Assembly: GCA_036003885.1 (NCBI GenBank)
Contig: DASYSA010000571.1
Span: forward strand, 1 to 10,693
Direction: 5' to 3'
DNA: 10,693 nt
Source: DASYSA01 sp036003885
Lineage (GTDB): Bacteria; Acidobacteriota; Blastocatellia; UBA7656
The notes under the pieces: model-generated
The model's input: only the letters and a program-made list of their open reading frames with translations
Databases searched by the model: none
What the model was told of the DNA's origin: nothing
Position numbers and translations under genes: made by a program
Shown: positions 7,525 to 10,693 of the stretch, piece by piece
Position numbering within the stretch: the first letter of the stretch is position 1
Layout of the letters: every line of letters starts with the position of its first letter

Positions 7525-8097
7525 CTATCCCTCGGGTTCAAATTGTCTAAGCAGCCATGCCTTTGCCATGCGCCAGTCGCGTTTGACCGTTTCGGGCGAT
7601 ACGTTCAGCGCCTCCGCGGTCTCCTCGACGCTGAGGCCGCCGAAATACCGTAGTTCTACAACCTGACTCTTTCGATGGTCGAGGTCTGCCAGCGACTTCA
7701 GGGCCTCGTCGAGCGCCACGATGTCCGGATCCTCTTCGAAGGAAAGAGCCAGAGCTTCGGCGAACGACGCCTGACGCATGTCACCGCCGCGCTTCTGGTA
7801 GTTCCGTGAGCGGGCGAAGTCCACCAGTATCCGTCGCATCAACTGCGCGGATACCGCAAAGAAATGCGCTCGGTTTTGCCACTGCACTCTACTGGAGTCC
7901 ACCAGCCGAAGATAGGCTTCGTTAACCAGCGCGGTGGTTTGCAACGTGTGACCCGCTCGCTCACGGCGCATGTAGAGTCGGGCCAGGCGGCGAAGTTCCT
8001 CGTATACGAGCGGCACCAGCTTATCAAGCGCAGCCTCATCGCCGCTTCGCCATGCCAGAAGCAACTGGGTCACATCCTGATTTGATGGTGTACTCAT
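7525..8097 (-). CDS. ECF-type RNA polymerase sigma-70 factor (TIGR02999-like)
   Basis: A 190-residue sigma factor. Region 2 spans about residues 10-100 and contains EELRRLARLYMRRER and the signature ALVNEAYLRL...WQNRAHFFAVSAQLMRRILVDFAR, typical of the TIGR02999 group of extracytoplasmic-function sigma factors. Region 4 (about 130-185) has the helix-turn-helix LSVEETAEALNVSPETVKRDW, which would contact the -35 element. The length is normal for the group, and no anti-sigma gene lies beside it. In this group the sigma gene is often next to a Ser/Thr kinase gene, as here, which suggests (family knowledge, not shown here) that phosphorylation by the kinase controls its activity. The gene is divergent from the methyltransferase. 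The start at 8097 has only a weak AGG upstream. Confidence 0.93.
   Translation of the reverse strand: MSTPSNQDVTQLLLAWRSGDEAALDKLVPLVYEELRRLARLYMRRERAGHTLQTTALVNEAYLRLVDSSRVQWQNRAHFFAVSAQLMRRILVDFARSRNYQKRGGDMRQASFAEALALSFEEDPDIVALDEALKSLADLDHRKSQVVELRYFGGLSVEETAEALNVSPETVKRDWRMAKAWLLRQFEPEG
7528..7533 (-). promoter_or_regulatory. Ribosome binding site of the kinase gene inside the sigma gene end
   Basis: GAGGGA on the minus strand, six bases before the kinase ATG. It overlaps the last sense codons and stop of the sigma gene, so a ribosome finishing the sigma factor would be placed to start the kinase. Confidence 0.6.
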
Positions 8098-8137
8098 TCG
8101 GGCGCCTTGGGCCAGGGCTGTGTGGCTGCCGCCGCGG

Positions 8138-8143
8138 ATTGTA
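8138..8143 (-). promoter_or_regulatory. Possible -10 element of the sigma/kinase promoter
   Basis: TACAAT on the minus strand, 40 bases before the sigma start codon, is close to the TATAAT consensus. Upstream there is only a weak -35 candidate, GTGCCA, with a spacing of about 19 bp. The position is right for a promoter of the sigma-kinase unit, but the match is by eye and the -35 is poor. Confidence 0.25.
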
Positions 8144-8240
8144 ACAAATCGATTACCCTTTTGGCACCTCGTTCACGCCTTAGTGAATGAAGGGCGATCA
8201 ACACTCCGGCCTAGATGGCGCAGTCGATTCGGGGCACGAT

Positions 8241-8264
8241 GCAGGTTAGAGCGCCTGCACCTGC
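8241..8264 (+). promoter_or_regulatory. Overlapping inverted repeats upstream of the methyltransferase gene
   Basis: GCAGG (8241-8245) can pair with CCTGC at 8254-8258, while GCAGGT (8241-8246) can pair with ACCTGC at 8259-8264. The two partners form a direct repeat CCTGC-A-CCTGC. The site lies about 77-100 bases before the methyltransferase ATG, in the divergent intergenic region. It could be an operator or a pair of alternative leader hairpins, or chance; the remaining 8098-8340 region shows nothing else clear. Confidence 0.3.
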
Positions 8265-8327
8265 TAAGAAGCGGAGGCATTGAACTCGCCCGACAGGATA
8301 TCAATGTCAAGAGAGATGAATTCTATT

Positions 8328-8332
8328 GGAGG
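8328..8332 (+). promoter_or_regulatory. Ribosome binding site deciding the methyltransferase start
   Basis: A perfect GGAGG lies eight bases before ATG at 8341. A TTG at 8326 is in the same frame but overlaps this site, so it is not the start. Confidence 0.85.
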
Positions 8333-8340
8333 TACTCAAA

Positions 8341-9399
8341 ATGGCGATTGATCAGGATAAGTTGAACCAGCTTCTTGGAAGATTCCTTGATGATTTCGGA
8401 GGGACATTTCACTCGGCGATGGCGGTCATAGGCGACAAGCTTGGGCTATATAAGGGGCTTGCGGAATGGGGCGCTGCAACCTCGGCCGAGCTTGCGGCCA
8501 GGACAAATACAACTGAGCGTTATGTGCGAGAGTGGCTGGCGTCCCAGGTGGCGGGCGGCTACGTGAACTACGACAAGACGGGCGGCAAGTATTACCTCAG
8601 CGAAGAACAGGCTTTCGCGCTCGCCGACGAGAACGGGCCGGTGTTTCTGCCCGGAGCCTTCCAGCTGGCGGCGGCTGCGGTCAAGGCCGAAGCACGAATC
8701 ACGGAGGCGTTTCGAACCGGCGAAGGAGTGGGCTGGCACGAGCACGACCCGGGCCTGTTTTGCGGCACGGAGCGATTCTTCAGACCTGGTTATGCGGCTA
8801 ACCTCATCGACTCGTGGATCCCTTCGCTCGAAGGGGTACGAGAGAAGCTGCAGGCTGGTGCAAAGGTCGCAGATGTCGGCTGCGGCCATGGAGCCTCGAC
8901 ATTGCTGATGGCCAGGGCCTTCCCGAAATCTACGTTCAAAGGGTTCGACTATCACGGAGCCTCGATCGAGCATGCGCAGAATGCGGCAAAGGATGCCGGT
9001 GTCGAAGACAGGGTGAGTTTCGAGGTCGCAAAGGCCAAGGAGTATTCCGGCAGCAACTACGATTTGGTGACGTTCTTTGATTGCCTGCATGACATGGGAG
9101 ATCCGGTTGGCGCGTCGACCCATGTGCTCCAGTCGCTCAAACCGGACGGGACGTGGATGATAGTCGAGCCGTTCGCAGAGGACACGTTGGAGGGGAATCT
9201 GAACCCTCGGGGCCGGGCGTTTTATGGAGCGTCGACTTTGATCTGCACACCGGCTTCCCTGTCGCAGGAAGTGGGATTGGGTCTCGGAGCGCAAGCGGGC
9301 GAGGCGAAGATTCGGGAGGTGGTTACCCGGGGAGGGCTCACTCGTTTTCGCCGCGCGACGGAGACGCCATTCAATCTGGTGTTTGAAGCGCGCCCCTAG
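8341..9399 (+). CDS. SAM-dependent class I methyltransferase with N-terminal winged-helix domain
   Basis: A 352-residue enzyme expected to move a methyl group from S-adenosylmethionine to an unknown small molecule. The N-terminal part (about residues 10-90) looks like the winged-helix dimerisation domain of Rv2258c-like and O-methyltransferase-like proteins (TSAELAARTNTTERYVREWLASQVAGG, here split: helix at 48-58, recognition-like helix at 59-72). The catalytic Rossmann domain starts at about 170: motif I VADVGCGHGAS (176-186), the acidic residue after strand 2 in GFDYH (D203), FDCLHDMGDP after strand 4 (246-255), and a C-terminal segment LICTPASLSQEV. Starting at 8341 fits the strong ribosome binding site. 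It stands alone on its strand, divergent from the sigma factor and followed by convergent RHS debris, so the context gives no substrate. Confidence 0.9.
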   Translation: MAIDQDKLNQLLGRFLDDFGGTFHSAMAVIGDKLGLYKGLAEWGAATSAELAARTNTTERYVREWLASQVAGGYVNYDKTGGKYYLSEEQAFALADENGPVFLPGAFQLAAAAVKAEARITEAFRTGEGVGWHEHDPGLFCGTERFFRPGYAANLIDSWIPSLEGVREKLQAGAKVADVGCGHGASTLLMARAFPKSTFKGFDYHGASIEHAQNAAKDAGVEDRVSFEVAKAKEYSGSNYDLVTFFDCLHDMGDPVGASTHVLQSLKPDGTWMIVEPFAEDTLEGNLNPRGRAFYGASTLICTPASLSQEVGLGLGAQAGEAKIREVVTRGGLTRFRRATETPFNLVFEARP

Positions 9400-9453
9400 A
9401 TTCCGCCGGATAAGGCTGGGCACCATGGGTACGCACGCTTCCATCGTGCTCCC

Positions 9454-10119
9454 TCAGTGTGTGAGATCGCCAAGGGCATCGTAGACATAGCTGGTCAGAT
9501 AGTTATAGTTCGAATCATTTGGCGCTTCATAAACCTGAATAAGTCTACCGAGGCCGTCCGTCACGCTCTTGCGTGACTTGCTTGCCTGGTCCGTCACCGT
9601 CACGGTATTGCCACTATACGAAGTTCTGACAATGGCATTGTCCGGGGTTCTTATCTTGGTAACGCGGCCAAGAGCATCCGAGAATGTGGTCGTCCAGATC
9701 GGTTGCTCACCCAGGTACGGACGGAACGGATTCGATGATTGCGCGGCTGCTACCAACGCGCCGGTGTCCGGATCCGGTTGCAAGACGAATGGAACCTGCT
9801 GTACGGCGATGTATTGAGTGCTACTCTCGTAACTGCGAGATTCAATCGTGCGGCCCAGGCCATCATAGACAGTCTCGCTCTTGAGCGGATTTGGATCGTT
9901 GAAGCTCACCTGATCGCTGGTGGTTGTGATCACGTGATTAGTGTCGTCATAGACGAAAATCGTCTGGCTCATGATGGAGGTGCTCTGATTGGCGGCGCGA
10001 ATCACCTTCGTTGGCCGGTCCAGAGGATCGTATTCGCTATAAGCGCTGGACACGACCCCGTTCGCGTCTTCCGCATCAACCAGCCGGCCCAGATAAAAAT
10101 CGAATTGAGTGTAAGCAGA
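9454..10119 (-). pseudogene. RHS/YD-repeat protein fragment
   Basis: About 221 residues of an RHS-type protein. YD-like repeats are readable: VYDGLGRTIESRSYE, SDALGRVTKIRTPDN, TDGLGRLIQVYE and VYDALGDLTH. RHS proteins are long, exported or surface-attached beta-shell proteins, often toxin carriers or wall-associated. Here the fragment lacks any signal peptide, RHS core or toxin tip, and stops (TGA, 9454-9456) inside what is normally a repeated YDALGNLT-type unit. Upstream it runs without a stop into the RAYT remnant through the repeat at 10125-10170, so it has no start codon of its own that makes sense. I read it as a remnant of a larger RHS gene that was interrupted on one side and truncated on the other. 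What lies beyond the right edge could show whether the other half survives. Confidence 0.8.
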
Positions 10120-10124
10120 AGAAT

Positions 10125-10170
10125 GAGAATCGAGGAATCGAGGGCCTGATCCCAAGCCGAGTCCGCGAGG
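10125..10170 (+). repeat. REP-like repeat, copy 2, at the RAYT 3' end
   Basis: 46 bp, 41 of them identical to 2893-2938 and in the same orientation. The hairpin GGCCT/AGGCC of copy 1 has one broken pair here (GGCCT/AAGCC). It sits exactly at the junction between the RAYT remnant and the RHS fragment, on the downstream side of the transposase gene, as expected for a RAYT element end. Confidence 0.8.
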
Positions 10171-10636
10171 CCGATCCAACCCTTCGTCCTCCAGTCCGAG
10201 GTAAACCCGGTGACTGCTGTACTGGAACTCCTCGGCCTTTCGCACGATTCTCGAGCGCACGGGGTTCAAGTGAATGTAGCGCACAAGCTCTGCCAGGTAC
10301 TGATCCGTTTGACAGAGAATCGACTTGTAGCGGCCCTGGAACAGGTGAGCGCTCTTTCTGTGTTTGCGGTTATGGTACTGGCTGTAAGCGGTAAGCAGGC
10401 CCTGCATCACTCGGCTGGTGGAGTCATCGCGTCGTTCGATCAGCAGATGAGTGTGATTGGGCATCAAGCAATAGGCGTAAAGAAAACAACGGGAGCTTGG
10501 CTTTCCGCTCTCCGAGCAGGACGAGCATCTTGAGATAGTCGTCATGAGAGCCAAAGATGAGTTGACGATTGTTACCCCGGGTGCGGTGGTCGAGAGCGCC
10601 TTCGATCTCGAGCATGGGTACGTATCGCGGCGGCAT
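10171..10636 (-). pseudogene. REP-associated tyrosine transposase (RAYT, Y1_Tnp/IS200-like), frameshifted
   Basis: RAYT proteins are HUH-type single-strand nucleases linked to REP repeats. The N-terminal part (MPPRYVPMLEIEGALDHRTRGNNRQ, read in two pieces: MPPRYVPMLEIEG and ALDHRTRGNNRQLIF) is in one frame from ATG at 10636. The rest, including LYAYCLMPNHTHLLIE, HLFQGRYKSIL and YIHLNPVRSRIV, is in the frame one base further on. The HUH motif is HTH at 10447-10455; the Tyr of GRYK is a candidate for the conserved tyrosine. The break lies at a run of four A on the plus strand (10483-10486). Removing one base restores ...KLPLFLYAYCLMPNH, the normal family sequence. The gene lacks its own stop and reads on into the RHS fragment. 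Decay is most likely; a sequencing error or frameshifting cannot be excluded. Confidence 0.85.
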
Positions 10637-10654
10637 CTTATCAGCGGCAGGTAT

Positions 10655-10666
10655 AAATTGCAATTT
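10655..10666. repeat. Perfect 12-bp palindrome before the RAYT gene
   Basis: AAATTGCAATTT lies 19-30 bases upstream of the RAYT start, just inside repeat copy 3. It is AT-rich in a GC-rich context and could be part of the element end or a promoter/operator site. Confidence 0.5.
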
Positions 10667-10670
10667 GCAC

Positions 10671-10693
10671 GCCTGACCCCCGCCGAGCCCTCC
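10671..10693 (+). repeat. REP-like repeat, copy 3, cut by the window edge
   Basis: GCCTGACCCC followed by CGCCGAGCCCTCC matches the core of copies 1 and 2 (GCCTGACCCCAGGCCGAG...) with a small gap. It lies upstream of the RAYT gene in the same orientation as copy 2, so the transposase is flanked by two direct copies. The rest is beyond the window. Confidence 0.6.

Noticed and set aside
6568..7653. Long open frame on the plus strand opposite the kinase domain, and similar ones at 4798-5388 and 5419-6096
   Set aside because: They are antisense to conserved kinase and ATPase motifs, show no recognisable domain and are expected by chance in GC-rich coding DNA.
8231..8298. tRNA-like stretch (GGTTAGAGCGCCTGC followed by CTGCTAA)
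   Set aside because: It resembles D-loop and anticodon-loop strings, but no acceptor stem pairs, the D-stem is missing and the anticodon stem does not close. It may be a chance match or a very decayed tRNA remnant.
8446..9444. 332-codon open frame opposite the methyltransferase gene
   Set aside because: The plus strand encodes clear methyltransferase motifs with a strong ribosome binding site; the reverse frame has an Arg-rich, low-quality protein.
10483..10486. Programmed frameshift to produce an active RAYT
   Set aside because: The run is short, there is no recognised slippery motif or stimulatory structure, and RAYT genes are normally in one frame; decay or a sequencing error is simpler.

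Overview
The window looks like a piece of a soil-type Acidobacteriota chromosome. This is inferred from a moderately high G+C, a sigma factor of the TIGR02999 ECF group sitting three bases from a giant Ser/Thr kinase-ATPase-TPR protein, RHS and RAYT debris, and many short palindromic intergenic repeats. No taxonomic marker gene is present, so the assignment is tentative.

Layout. 2-1117 (+) is the C-terminal part of an S9 prolyl oligopeptidase/DPP-IV type serine peptidase, cut by the left edge. 1118-1957 has no gene. It holds at least fourteen hairpins with three-base loops in several stem 'dialects', two direct copies and one inverted copy of a 76-77 bp compound unit, and a 20-bp tandem repeat. 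1958-2785 (-) is a membrane protein made of two tandem DoxX-like halves, convergent with the peptidase across the hairpin array. 2893-2966 is a REP-like repeat. 2976-3587 (-) is a protein I do not recognise. 3673-7521 (-) is the 1282-residue kinase/AAA/TPR signalling protein, and 7525-8097 (-) is the ECF sigma factor directly upstream of it. After a 243-bp divergent intergenic region, 8341-9399 (+) is an S-adenosylmethionine-dependent methyltransferase with an N-terminal winged-helix-like domain. 9454-10119 (-) is a fragment of an RHS/YD-repeat protein. 10171-10636 (-) is a frameshifted RAYT (REP-associated tyrosine transposase) lying between two copies of the repeat also found at 2893-2966.

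How it fits together. The sigma factor and kinase form a tightly coupled two-gene signalling unit, and the unknown 203-aa gene 85 bp downstream may belong to the same transcript. The right end records a mobile history: a RAYT element now lies against an RHS gene fragment and reads into it in one frame. The same repeat family occurs 7 kb away, next to the DoxX gene. The array at 1133-1889 belongs to a different repeat family and is the least explained part of the window. Its stems change by paired substitutions, which points to selection or copying of the folded form rather than of the sequence.
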